Shown here: piece after piece, positions 42,136 to 51,738 of the stretch
Position numbering within the stretch: position 1 is the stretch's first letter
Layout of the letters: each line of letters starts with the position of its first letter
Assembly (NCBI GenBank): GCA_946641515.1
Contig: CAMPBT010000008.1
Location: forward strand, 1 to 55,415
Source: UBA3210 sp002363635
GTDB lineage: Bacteria; Bacillota_I; Bacilli_A; RFN20; CAG-449
DNA: 55,415 nt
Reading direction: 5' to 3'
Program-made: the position numbers and the translations under genes
The notes under the pieces: model-generated
Database searches by the model: none
What the model was told of the DNA's origin: nothing
Seen by the model: only the letters and a program-made list of their open reading frames with translations

Positions 42136-45100
42136 ATGGCGCGTTTTGAAATGCATTCACATAGTGATATGTCAAATATTCGTCTTATTGATTGTATTAA
42201 TACAGTTGATTCTCTTGTTGATTATGCCATAGAAATTGGTCTTGAAGGTATTTGTCTTACTGATCATGAAGCTTTGGGTAATTGGATTAAGCTTGATCAA
42301 AAAAGACAAAAAATCCAAGAGAAGAATCCAGACTTTAAAATTGGATATGGTAATGAGATTTATCTTGTTGATGAACGTGAAACAAATCAACGATATTGGC
42401 ACTTTATTCTTATTGCAAAAGATCCAATAGGTGCTAAAATGTTGCGGAAACTATCATCAAATTCTTGGATGAATAGTTATTTTGATCGTGGTATGGAAAG
42501 AGTACCAACTCTTAAGGCAGAAATAATAGCATGTGTAGATGAATTTGGTAAAGGTCATTTAATTGCATCATCTGCATGTCTAGGTTCTGAACTTGATTAT
42601 TGTATTCTTGAAATGGATAAAGCTGAAAAAGTTGGTAATCTTGAAGGTAAAGCAGAATATTATTATAGAATTGTAGATTTTGTAAATTGGTGTAAATCTA
42701 TATTTGGTAATGATTATTATTTTGAAATTCAACCAGCCCAAAGTAAAGAACAAATTATTGTTAACCGCCGTATGAAAGCGTTAAGTGATTATTTTGGAGT
42801 TAAGATTGTAGTAACAACTGACGCTCATTATTTAAAAAAGAGTGATCGAGAAGTCCATAAGGCATTTCTTAACTCAAAGCAAGGTGATCGAGAAGTAGAT
42901 GAATTTTATGCATATGCGTATCTTCAAACGACAGAAGAAGTAATTGAAAATCTTGAAGGAACTGGTCTTAATTATGCGGAACTTGAAGCAAATACTTTGG
43001 AAGTAAAAAGTAAGATTCAAGATTTTGGTTTTGCACATAAACAGCAAGTTCCGCAAGTTGAAGTTCCAGTTTATCCTAAAGAAGAAATAAATCATCATTA
43101 TTTTGATACTAACAAATATCCAACATTAGATTATTTAATGCATTCAGATAATGAACAAGAAAGATATTGGGTTAATTATTGTATTAATGCTTTAAAAGAA
43201 AAACAATTATGGAATGATATTTACCTTGCACGACTTGAAGAAGAAGCTGATATTCAAAAAGTAATTGGTGAAAAACTTGAAACTTGTATGTTTGCATATC
43301 CAATCTTTTTACAGCATTATATTGATTCATTTTGGGAAATTGGCTCAACTGTAGGTGCGGGACGAGGTTCCGCATGTTCTGGATTAAATCATTATTTACT
43401 TGGTATTACTCAGCTTGATCCAATTAAATATAATCTTCCTTATTGGAGATATAGTAATAAAGAGCGTATTGAATTGGGCGATATTGATATTGATATTTGT
43501 CCATCAAAACGAGAAGAAATCTTTACATCAATTCGTGAAGAAGTTGGACAATTGGGGTGTGTTCAAGTTTGTACATACGGGACAGAAACAACTCGTTCTG
43601 CAATTTCAACTGCTTGTCGTGGTTATCGTTCAAAAGATTTTCCAGATGGAATTGATAATGATGTTGCTCAATATATGACAAGTCTTGCTCCAAGTGAACG
43701 AGGATTTGTTTGGCCGGTACATGATTTAGTATATGGAAATGAAGAAAAAGATCGTAAGCCAGTTAAAAATTTTTTAGCAGAGGTTAAAAAATATCCGGGT
43801 CTTCTTGAAATTATTGAGAAGATTGAAGGATTAATTAATCATCGAGGTATTCATGCAAGTGGTGTAAATTTTTATATGAATGACCCATTTGATAGCGCAT
43901 GTTTTATGAAAGCAACAAGTGGAGCAATTGTAACTCAGTTTTCTCTTCATGATGCAGAATATTGCGGCGATGTTAAATTTGATTTCCTTGTAACAGAAAT
44001 TCAAGACGTAATTGTACAATGTCTTAATATGTTAAGCGAATATAATGAGGTTGATCAAAATTTAAGTTTGCGACAGTTATATGATAAATATCTTCATCCA
44101 GACGTTCTTCCAATAGAAGATGATAAAATGTGGAATGCATTAGCAGAAGGAAAAGTTTTGAAACTTTTTCAGTTTGATAGCCAAGTTGGAAGTCAAACTG
44201 TTAAATTACTGCGGCCGAAGTCCCCACGTGAAATGGCAAACTGTAATTCTGTAATGAGACTTATGGCAAGTGAAAAAGGTGGAGAAACTCCAACCGAAAG
44301 ATATAAAAGAATGAAAGATAATATGTCTCAATGGTATACAGAGATGCAACGATGGAGAATTTCTCCCGCAGATCAAAAAATTCTTGAAAAATATTATCTT
44401 GAAACATATGCGACGCCTGCTCAACAGGAAGATATGATGATGATTTTAATGGATAAAGATATTTGCAATTTTAGTCTTAAAGAAGCTAATGATGCTCGTA
44501 AAATTTGTGCTAAAAAACAAATGAATCGTATTGAAGAATTACATGAATTAGTTCTTTCAAAAGCTACTTCAAGACAACTTGGTGAATATGTTTGGGAAAC
44601 TGCAATTAAACCTCAAATGGGTTATTCATTCAGTTTAATTCATAGTTTAGCTTATAGTTTTGTAGGACTTCAAACAATTTATCTTGCAACTTATTTTGAT
44701 CCTGTTTATTGGAATACTGCATGTCTTAGAGTAGATGCGGGGCTTGATGAAGATGCAAGTAGTAATTATGGTAAAATTGCAAAAGCAGTAGGTAATATTA
44801 TTCATCGTGGTATTCCAATGTCATTAATTGATATTAATAAATCTGGTTATATGTTTGAGCCAGATGTAGAAACAGGCAGTATTATTTATGGACTTAAAGG
44901 GTTAAATGGTGTTGGTGGAGAAATTATTCAAGAAATTATTGAAAATCGCCCATATGAAGGATTTGTAGATTTTCAAGAAAAGGTAAAAGTTAAAAAGCCA
45001 GTTTTAATTTCTCTTATTAAAAGTGGAGCATTTGATAAATTTGGTAACAGAGAAAAAATAATGCAAGAATATATTTGGTCAATTTGTGAACCGAAAAAAA

Positions 45101-45969
45101 GAATTACTTTGCAAAATTTTAATGGATTAATGGAAAGAGATTTAATTCCAGAAGAGTTAAATTTTGAAAAAAGATTATTTATTTTTAACAAAGCTCTTAG
45201 AAAATATTGTAAATTAGATAATGTTTATACTTTAGCTGATAATTATTATGAATTTTATGAAGAATTTTTTGATATAGATTTACTTGAAATATATGAAGGA
45301 TGTTTATCTATCAATCAAGAAATTTGGAAAAAATTATATACAAAAGGTATGGATAAAGCTAGAGAATATTTTAAAATCCATCAAAATGAGTTATTAGATC
45401 AATTAAATCAAACTTTATTTAATGAAGTTTGGAATAAATATGCCACTGGATCTTTAGCTAATTGGGAAATGGATAGTCTTGGTTTTTATTATCATGAGCA
45501 TCCTTTAACAAATATTGATAAATTATTTTATAATATTGTTCCATACAATCAACAGTCAGAAAATCCAATAGTAGAAAGAACTTTTAAACGAAATGGAATT
45601 GATATTCCATTGTTTAAAACTTTTAGAATTGTTGGCGCGGTTGTTGCAAAAGATGATAATAAATCTTGTATTAGTCTTTTAACTCCTGAAAGTGGAGTTG
45701 TAACAGTTAAAATGAATAGAGATTATTATGCAAGATTAAACAGACAAATGAGTCAAATTCAGCCTGATGGAACAAAAAAAGTAATGGAAAAAGGTTGGTT
45801 TAATCGTGGAACTTTATTAATGGTAAATGGTTTTAAACGTTCTGGAATGTTTTTTACGAAAACTTACCGGCATACAAAATCTCATCAATGTTATCGAATT
45901 TATAATATTAAAAATGATGGTAAAGTAGATATGACTGCATGGCGATGGGGAGAAGAAAAAGAAGATTAA
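42136..45969 (+). CDS. dnaE: DNA polymerase III alpha subunit
   Basis: 1277 residues. PHP domain HSHSD near 7-11, LTDHE near 43. Palm: GRGSACSGLNHYLLGI near 412 and GDIDIDIC near 448 with catalytic Asp. HhH and OB-type C-terminal parts near 930-1230. All 21 Trp are TGG, none TGA, although the gene before it has ten TGA. It is the replicase, used with DnaB, DnaG and SSB; no clamp was seen in this window. Shorter than or similar to bacterial DnaE. Own promoter upstream. Confidence 0.93.
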   Translation: MARFEMHSHSDMSNIRLIDCINTVDSLVDYAIEIGLEGICLTDHEALGNWIKLDQKRQKIQEKNPDFKIGYGNEIYLVDERETNQRYWHFILIAKDPIGAKMLRKLSSNSWMNSYFDRGMERVPTLKAEIIACVDEFGKGHLIASSACLGSELDYCILEMDKAEKVGNLEGKAEYYYRIVDFVNWCKSIFGNDYYFEIQPAQSKEQIIVNRRMKALSDYFGVKIVVTTDAHYLKKSDREVHKAFLNSKQGDREVDEFYAYAYLQTTEEVIENLEGTGLNYAELEANTLEVKSKIQDFGFAHKQQVPQVEVPVYPKEEINHHYFDTNKYPTLDYLMHSDNEQERYWVNYCINALKEKQLWNDIYLARLEEEADIQKVIGEKLETCMFAYPIFLQHYIDSFWEIGSTVGAGRGSACSGLNHYLLGITQLDPIKYNLPYWRYSNKERIELGDIDIDICPSKREEIFTSIREEVGQLGCVQVCTYGTETTRSAISTACRGYRSKDFPDGIDNDVAQYMTSLAPSERGFVWPVHDLVYGNEEKDRKPVKNFLAEVKKYPGLLEIIEKIEGLINHRGIHASGVNFYMNDPFDSACFMKATSGAIVTQFSLHDAEYCGDVKFDFLVTEIQDVIVQCLNMLSEYNEVDQNLSLRQLYDKYLHPDVLPIEDDKMWNALAEGKVLKLFQFDSQVGSQTVKLLRPKSPREMANCNSVMRLMASEKGGETPTERYKRMKDNMSQWYTEMQRWRISPADQKILEKYYLETYATPAQQEDMMMILMDKDICNFSLKEANDARKICAKKQMNRIEELHELVLSKATSRQLGEYVWETAIKPQMGYSFSLIHSLAYSFVGLQTIYLATYFDPVYWNTACLRVDAGLDEDASSNYGKIAKAVGNIIHRGIPMSLIDINKSGYMFEPDVETGSIIYGLKGLNGVGGEIIQEIIENRPYEGFVDFQEKVKVKKPVLISLIKSGAFDKFGNREKIMQEYIWSICEPKKRITLQNFNGLMERDLIPEELNFEKRLFIFNKALRKYCKLDNVYTLADNYYEFYEEFFDIDLLEIYEGCLSINQEIWKKLYTKGMDKAREYFKIHQNELLDQLNQTLFNEVWNKYATGSLANWEMDSLGFYYHEHPLTNIDKLFYNIVPYNQQSENPIVERTFKRNGIDIPLFKTFRIVGAVVAKDDNKSCISLLTPESGVVTVKMNRDYYARLNRQMSQIQPDGTKKVMEKGWFNRGTLLMVNGFKRSGMFFTKTYRHTKSHQCYRIYNIKNDGKVDMTAWRWGEEKED

Positions 45970-45988
45970 TTTTCTTCTCTCCTTTTTT
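45949..45988 (+). terminator. Imperfect hairpin after polymerase
   Basis: GGAGAAGAAAA and TTTTCTTCTCTCC (with a bulge) overlap the polymerase stop and are followed by TTTTTT. Possible terminator; AAGGAGG for the next gene lies behind it. Confidence 0.5.
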
Positions 45989-45999
45989 AAGGAGGATTT

Positions 46000-46575
46000 A
46001 TGAAGCCTATTATTGTAGCTATTGCAGGTCCTAGCTGTGTAGGAAAAGACACTTTACAAAGAAAACTTTTTATAGAATTATGTAAACAAAATTTTAAAGT
46101 AAATAATATTATTTCTACTACAACTAGACCTCCAAGAGTCAATGAAACAGAAAATGATTATCATTTTATTTCAATTCAAGATTGAGATAAATGTGATTTT
46201 TTTGAAGAGACAACTTTTCGTGGATGACATTATGGTACTCAAAAAAAAGATGTTCTTAATGATTTAGATGCAGTTAATTTAGGAGTTTTTAATTTAGCCG
46301 GTATAAAAAGTCTTTGGAATTTATCTGATGAATATTATATTCTTCCAGTATATTTAATTGTAAATTGAAAAGAAAGATTGCGGCGATCAATAAAAAGAGA
46401 ACATAAAATCACTTTAGAAATGTTAAGACGTCTATATGTAGATTATAAAGATTTTAAAAAAAATGAAACAGTTTTATTTAAAAAGCAGAATTGTTTAGTT
46501 TATCTTGGCACAGGAAATTTTGACAAAATCGTACAAGATATTGTGGGTCAGATTAAAAAATATCAAAGTTCTTAA
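46000..46575 (+). CDS. Guanylate/nucleoside monophosphate kinase-like
   Basis: 191 residues with three TGA-Trp (IQDWDKCDFF, RGWHYGT, VNWKERL). P-loop GPSCVGKDT at 10-18, RPPR near 44-47 and the Asp/His acceptor region, GK-like lid. Phosphorylates (d)NMP, matching dTMP/dGMP supply. AAGGAGG before ATG. Guanylate kinase fold is likely, but substrate is inferred. Confidence 0.78.
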
Positions 46576-46633
46576 ATACATCTAGTATTAGATGTTCTAT
46601 AGACCACTATATTTTGTATAAAGGAGGTTTTAT

Positions 46634-46831
46634 ATGATAACTTTATTTTCTACTGGGTGTCCTAAATGTAAAATTTTAGAACAAAAATTAAATCAAACTA
46701 ATCTTAATTATACTATTTCAGATGATATACAAGAGGTAATTAATGCCGGTTTTATGGCAGCCCCTGTATTAAAAATTAATGATGAGTATTATGATTTTGG
46801 GTCTGCAATAAAAAAAATAAAGGAGCTCTAA
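46634..46831 (+). CDS. Glutaredoxin/NrdH-like redoxin
   Basis: 65 residues, CPKC at 9-12, AAPVLKIND (cis-Pro) near 38, GSAI tail. Supplies electrons for ribonucleotide reduction; placed just before NrdD. AGGAGG upstream. A short ACATCTA/TAGATGT inverted repeat lies in the leader. Confidence 0.85.
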   Translation: MITLFSTGCPKCKILEQKLNQTNLNYTISDDIQEVINAGFMAAPVLKINDEYYDFGSAIKKIKEL

Positions 46832-46832
46832 T

Positions 46833-48785
46833 ATGCAATTTGAAATTCCTCTTGATAAAGATTTTGTAAATAAATTTGAACAATTAGAAGAAAAATATGG
46901 CGAAAGTATGGTTGAACTAAATGGTTTTGGAAATGACCATATTGGTTTAACTACTTTTATTGATAATTTTATTGACGCGGAAACAGTTGCAGATGCAACT
47001 ATTGATGGAAATGCAAACGTAGGGCATAAAGATATAGTTGCCCTTACTAGTGAAATGTCTAAGCCGCAATCAAAATTATTGGCTTTTAATAAAATTTATT
47101 ATGAAATTAAAAAGAAATGAAATCGTGGTATAGCTAATAATTGGTTAGAAGCTGAGTGAAATGGAAGATTATATTTACATGATGCAGCTTCTTCGACTTA
47201 CGTTCCTTATTGTTATGCCTATGATATTGAGAATTTGGTTAATAAAGGACTTTATTTTATTGAAAATTTCAATGGGGAAGCCCCGCAACATCTTACTACC
47301 TTTACAGATTTTGTAGGAGAATTTGTTAGTTGGACTAGTAATCGTAGCTCTGGTGCTTGCGGATTACCAAGTTTCCTTATTTATTCTTTCTACTTTTGGA
47401 AAAAAGACTGTGAAAATGGATATGCTATTAAATCACCTGAATATTATGCTAAACAAGAGTTTCAGCGTATTACCTATAAATTAAATCAGCCATATCTTAG
47501 AGTAAATCAAAGTGCTTTTACAAATTTCTCTATTTTTGATCATTCTTATCTTGAAGAGCTCTTTGGAGGAAAAACTTATCCAGAAGAGATCACGACAGCC
47601 AATGGCGAAAAATCTGATATGGTAATTGATTTTATAGATGAAATAATTGAATATGAGAAGCTTTTCTTAGAAGTGGTTAGCGAAATTCGCTCTAAGAATA
47701 TGATGACTTTTCCTGTTCTTTCTATTTCTTTACTTCGTAAAGATGGAAAATTTGTAGATGAAGAATTTGCTCGATGGGCTTGTAAACATAATATGAAATG
47801 GGCAGATAGTAATTTCTTTGTTAGCGATGATATCACTTCTCTTTCAAATTGTTGCAGATTAATTTCAGATGTAAAGAATATGGGATATTTTAATTCTGTA
47901 GGTGGAACAGCTCTCGAGGTTGGTAGCGTCAAAGTTAACACAATTAATTTAGCAAGAGTAGCATATATGTCTAAAGATCTAGAAGATGTTTATTCTCAAC
48001 TTGAAAAAGTTTTATTTGATTGTCTAGTTGGATTAGATGCAGTTCGACATATTATTCGCCGCAATATTGAAAAAGGTTTACTTCCTAATTATACTTATGA
48101 ATTAATGCATCTTGAAAATCAATACTCTACAATTGGAATTGTAGGATATTTTGAAATGCTTCAACATTTTAATATGACTTATGAAGATGAATTTGGATAT
48201 ACTTATTATACAGATGAAGGATTACATTTCTTAGAAAATGTTTTAGCTTTTATTAATGAGTATAAAGATAATTGAAATAAAGGTGAAATAGATTGTAAAT
48301 ATAATGTAGAAGCAATTCCTGGCGAACGTGCGGCCGCAGTTTTAATGGAAAAAGATAAACTTCTTTATCCTGAAGAAAAGTATACACTTCCTTTGTATGG
48401 AAATCAATGAATTCCACTAGGAATTAAATGTACTCTAGATGAAAAAATTAAGTTATCTGCCGCATTAGATAAGGCATGTAACGGAGGATCAATTGCTCAT
48501 ATTAATATTGAATCTCCTTTTACAAATTTTGAGACTGCTTGAAATATGTTAAATAAAGTAGCAGATGCAGGAGTCGTATATTTTGCTTTCTGTACAAGAA
48601 TTTCTGCTTGTAAAAATAATCATGGATTCTATGGAGAAATATGTCCTGAATGTGGAAATCCAAAAGAGACAACTTATCAACGTATTGTGGGATTCTTAAC
48701 TCCTGAAAAAACTTATTCTAAAGAACGGAAAGCCGAGTTTAAACGCCGCACTTGGTTTGATTTAAATAATATGAAAGAAATGTAA
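46833..48785 (+). CDS. nrdD: Anaerobic ribonucleoside-triphosphate reductase
   Basis: 650 residues, joined through five TGA-Trp (for example KKWNRG, DNWNKG, NQWIPL, TAWNML) with six TGG. Core: VSWTSNRSSGACGLPSF, then C-terminal zinc CPECG near 610 and glycyl radical RIVGFL near 626. Makes dNTPs without oxygen, expected for a phage of an anaerobic gut Firmicute. TAATG overlap with NrdG. Confidence 0.92.
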
Positions 48786-49246
48786 TGTTATTAAGTGGAT
48801 TTGTAGAAGAAAATTTTACAGATTATAAATATCCTACTATGACTATTGGATTTCCAAATTGTACTTTTAAATGCGGCGAATGATGTCAAAATTATTGTTT
48901 AAAAAATTCTAAAAGAATAGAATATCCTTTAATAAAATTAGTAGATAGATATTTAAAAAATGATTTAACTCAAGGAATTGTTTGTGCGGGGCTAGAACCT
49001 TTTGATGACTTTAATGCTTTATACGCTTTAATTGATTGTTTTAGAATCCGTACTTCTGATGTAATTATTATTTATACGGGGTATGATAAAGAAGAAATTA
49101 AATTTTATATAGACCAACTACAAAATCGTTTTACTAATATTATTGTAAAATTTGGTAGATTTATTCCTAATTGTGAATCTCATTATGATGAAGTATTGGG
49201 AGTTGATTTAAAAAGTCCTAATCAATATGCTGAATATATATGTTAA
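48785..49246 (+). CDS. nrdG: Anaerobic NTR activating enzyme
   Basis: 153 residues. Radical SAM C26-x3-C30-x2-C33 in CTFKCGEWC; the Trp is a TGA, which lies in the conserved C-x-x-W-C region and supports recoding. Generates the glycyl radical of NrdD using AdoMet. Translationally coupled by TAATG. Confidence 0.9.
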
Positions 49247-49255
49247 CAAAAAAAA

Positions 49256-49288
49256 GGGTAGACATTTATTATGTCTACCCTCTGTTTT
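49256..49288 (+). terminator. Terminator after nrdG
   Basis: GGGTAGACAT-TTATT-ATGTCTACCC followed by TCTGTTTTT. Confidence 0.85.
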
Positions 49289-49297
49289 TATATAGAT

Positions 49298-49326
49298 TTG
49301 ACAAAGAAAAAATTTTTTGTTATAAT
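49298..49326 (+). promoter_or_regulatory. Sigma-70 promoter
   Basis: TTGACA (49298-49303), 17 bp, TATAAT (49321-49326); drives the last rightward operon to RuvC. Confidence 0.85.
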
Positions 49327-49354
49327 ATATTAAGAAATATTGAAAGGAGAATAA

Positions 49355-49723
49355 ATGGCCGATATAGAATTAGGTACTCTTTATGACTTAAATAAGCAAA
49401 TTATGAATCAATTACCTCCGCAAGATGAAGAAACATTGCTTCGTAATTATAATATTATTGGTAGTTGATTTGGGAAATCTCAAGAATCTTGATTTATGTT
49501 AATGTGTAAAGAACGTTCTGATTTTACTTTATTACATATTACAGATTATCAATTTACAAAAGGTCTTTTTGAATTAAAAGAAATTTTAGCTGAAAGAGGA
49601 AAAGTTTTAGCTATCCAATATATTCATGGAGAAGATGCTTTTGAAATTTGATTAAAAGATAATAGCGGAGAAGTATTTATGTTTATGCTCTTTGAAGCTT
49701 CTTGAATGATAGTAGAAGTTTAA
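49355..49723 (+). CDS. Hypothetical, 122 residues
   Basis: Four TGA-Trp (GSWFGKS, ESWFML, EIWLKD, ASWMIVEV). AAAGGAG before ATG. Alpha/beta with ERGKVLAIQYIHGED. No family. First gene of the operon. Confidence 0.65.
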
Positions 49724-49725
49724 AA

Positions 49726-50190
49726 ATGAATCCCGTATATGAAAAATTAACTATTTTATCTATAGATGGTAAACATTATCTTTGTAAATGTGCTTGCGGG
49801 AATATTGTAATTTTAACTCAAGAAGAATTAATTCAAGGTTGCGGTTCAGCTTGTTCAACTTCTCGAGGAGAAGTATGTGCCGCAGATATTTTTAATAAAT
49901 TAGGAATACAATATCAAGTTCAAAAAAAATTTGATGACTTTGATATGAAATTTGATTTCTATTTACCTGATTATAATACAATTATAGAATGTGATGGAGC
50001 ACAACATTTCCGTAGCATTAATAATGAATGAGATTCTCAAATAAAATTACAAGAAACAAGACAACGAGATGAAGATAAAAAAGAATATTGTAAGAAGAAA
50101 AATTTAACTTTATTACAAATTCCTTTTTGAGATCATGTTGCTTTATCTCCTGAAAACTTACAAAAAATATTAAAAAAGGAGAGTGATTAA
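49726..50190 (+). CDS. Endonuclease-like (Vsr/DUF559 fold) protein
   Basis: 154 residues, two TGA-Trp (NEWDSQ, PFWDHV). An N-terminal Cys set (CKCACG, CGSACS) may bind zinc. Then FDMKFDFYLPDYNTIIECDGAQHFRS: the PD-(D/E)xK-like core of Vsr/DUF559 nucleases (D, ExD-G-xQH). Probably a homing or repair-type nuclease. RBS weak. Confidence 0.75.
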
Positions 50191-50440
50191 AATAAAATTT
50201 TTTGCTGAAGTAGATCCTATTAATGGTGGATCATTATATATAATAGAAAATGGTCAAATGAAATCTTTTAAAATTTTTAACAATAATAAAGATTTAATAA
50301 AAGAGTTGAAAAAAATTGCTGATGAACATTTTGAAGAAGAAATTGAAGTTGAATTTATAGGAAATCAATCTTATGCTACTCATTTTGCTGAAATGACAGA
50401 TGATATTAAAAATGTAATTTCTTTTGTGAAAGGACTTTAA
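50183..50440 (+). CDS. 85-residue hypothetical
   Basis: GTG 50183 start follows AAAGGAGA too closely (1-2 bases), so a non-standard start a few codons on (ATT or ATA) is possible. Beta-rich, EVDPINGGSLYII, acidic middle. Overlaps the nuclease end by 8 bases. Unknown. Confidence 0.6.
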   Translation: MIKIKFFAEVDPINGGSLYIIENGQMKSFKIFNNNKDLIKELKKIADEHFEEEIEVEFIGNQSYATHFAEMTDDIKNVISFVKGL

Positions 50441-50443
50441 AAT

Positions 50444-50737
50444 ATGTTAAAAGCGCTTTGTAAATCAACAAATGAATATCGGGTTGAAACAAAAGAGGAT
50501 GCAGATTCTCTCCATCAAGAGTTAGATAAAATGGTACAAGATAATGGTTGGACTTTATCTGCATGGGCAGAAACTTATCGTACAAAAAAAAGTGGAGGAG
50601 AAGTTATAGAAGAATGGTATGTTTGTAAATATACTATTGTTTTTAATGATCCAAAAGCTCCAGAAACTTTTGGCGGAGATATTGAATATCATTTTAATCA
50701 GATTGAAATAAAAGAAAAAGCTCCTTGGGAGGTATAA
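50444..50737 (+). CDS. 97-residue hypothetical
   Basis: MLKALCKSTNEYRVETKEDADSL, ends EKAPWEV; five TGG. Beta-rich, similar to small phage inhibitors of unknown role. Stop overlaps the dUTPase start. Unknown. Confidence 0.65.
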   Translation: MLKALCKSTNEYRVETKEDADSLHQELDKMVQDNGWTLSAWAETYRTKKSGGEVIEEWYVCKYTIVFNDPKAPETFGGDIEYHFNQIEIKEKAPWEV

Positions 50738-51202
50738 ATGGGTTCAGATGAAGATAAAATTATAGAAATGAAAAATACTCTAACAATTAAGATTCATTAT
50801 CTTCCAGGGGCGCCGCACCTTGAACAAGTTGGTTGGGGTAGTTGGATTGATCTTTATACCTATGAAGATAATACTTTAAAAGCAGGAGAAAGAAAATATA
50901 TTTCAATGGGTGTCTCAATGCAACTTCCAAAAGGATATGAAGCAATTTTAGCGCCCCGCAGTTCTACTTTTAAACGATATGGGCTTCTTCAAACTAATGG
51001 TATTGGAGTAATTGATGCGACCTATAATGGCGATGATGATATTTGGTGTATGCCAGTAGTCGCAACAAAAGATATTTATATTCCAAAAGGAACAAGAATT
51101 TGTCAATTTAGAATTCAAGAAGAACAACCAAAGATTCTTTTTAAAGAGGTTACTTCTCTTGGAAATGCAACTCGTGGCGGTTTTGGTAGTAGCGGTGTAT
51201 AA
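50738..51202 (+). CDS. dut: dUTPase
   Basis: 154 residues. Family motifs: SMGVSMQLP (motif 1), APRSSTFKRYGLL (2), NGIGVIDATYNGD (3), GTRICQFRI (4), RGGFGSSG (5). Homotrimeric dUTP diphosphatase keeping uracil out of DNA and providing dUMP. All Trp TGG. GGAGG upstream of ATG; four bases overlap RuvC. Confidence 0.93.
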   Translation: MGSDEDKIIEMKNTLTIKIHYLPGAPHLEQVGWGSWIDLYTYEDNTLKAGERKYISMGVSMQLPKGYEAILAPRSSTFKRYGLLQTNGIGVIDATYNGDDDIWCMPVVATKDIYIPKGTRICQFRIQEEQPKILFKEVTSLGNATRGGFGSSGV

Positions 51203-51693
51203 TGATTTATTTGAGTTTAGATCAAAGTTCTAGAATTACTGGATGGGCAATTTTTGAAGATAAAAAAATGACTAATTGCGGACAGTTTGCAATTAAAGCC
51301 AATAAAACAATGCAAGAAAGATTAGATAATTTTATTTCTGAACTAGAAATATTAATTACTACTTTTAATCCAGATAAAATTTTTTATGAAGGAATTCAAT
51401 ATCAATCTAACGCGGAGACTTATAAAAAACTAGCTTATATTCAAGCGATGATAATTTTTTGCACAAGCGCTTTAAATATTGAAATCAAAGAATTAGCTCC
51501 TTCTCATTGGAGAAGTGTTCTTAAAGATGAATTTAATTGAAATTTTGGAAGAAGTCGTGCAGAACAAAAAGCAAAATCAAAAGCTTTTGTAGAAAAATAT
51601 TTTAATACAATTACTTCTGAAGATACTTGCGATGCTATTTGTTTAGGATACGCAGGAATTTTAGAAGAAAATAAAAACATATCAGCTTTTTAA
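51202..51693 (+). CDS. ruvC: RuvC-like Holliday junction resolvase
   Basis: 163 residues. RNase H fold: D7 in YLSLDQSS, E in IFYEGIQYQS, terminal D in CDAICLGYAG. One TGA-Trp (FNWNFGRSRAEQKAK), a motif next to the fourth acidic site. Cuts recombination junctions before packaging. Overlaps dut by one base. Ends at the bidirectional terminator. Confidence 0.88.
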
Positions 51694-51704
51694 ACAAAAA
51701 AAAA

Positions 51705-51733
51705 GGGGGTATACTCAAATTGAGTATACCCCA
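51705..51733. terminator. Bidirectional terminator between convergent blocks
   Basis: GGGGTATACTCA-AAT-TGAGTATACCCC, with poly-A before and T-rich after, so it works for both the rightward RuvC operon and the leftward endolysin operon. Confidence 0.85.
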
Positions 51734-51738
51734 TATTT

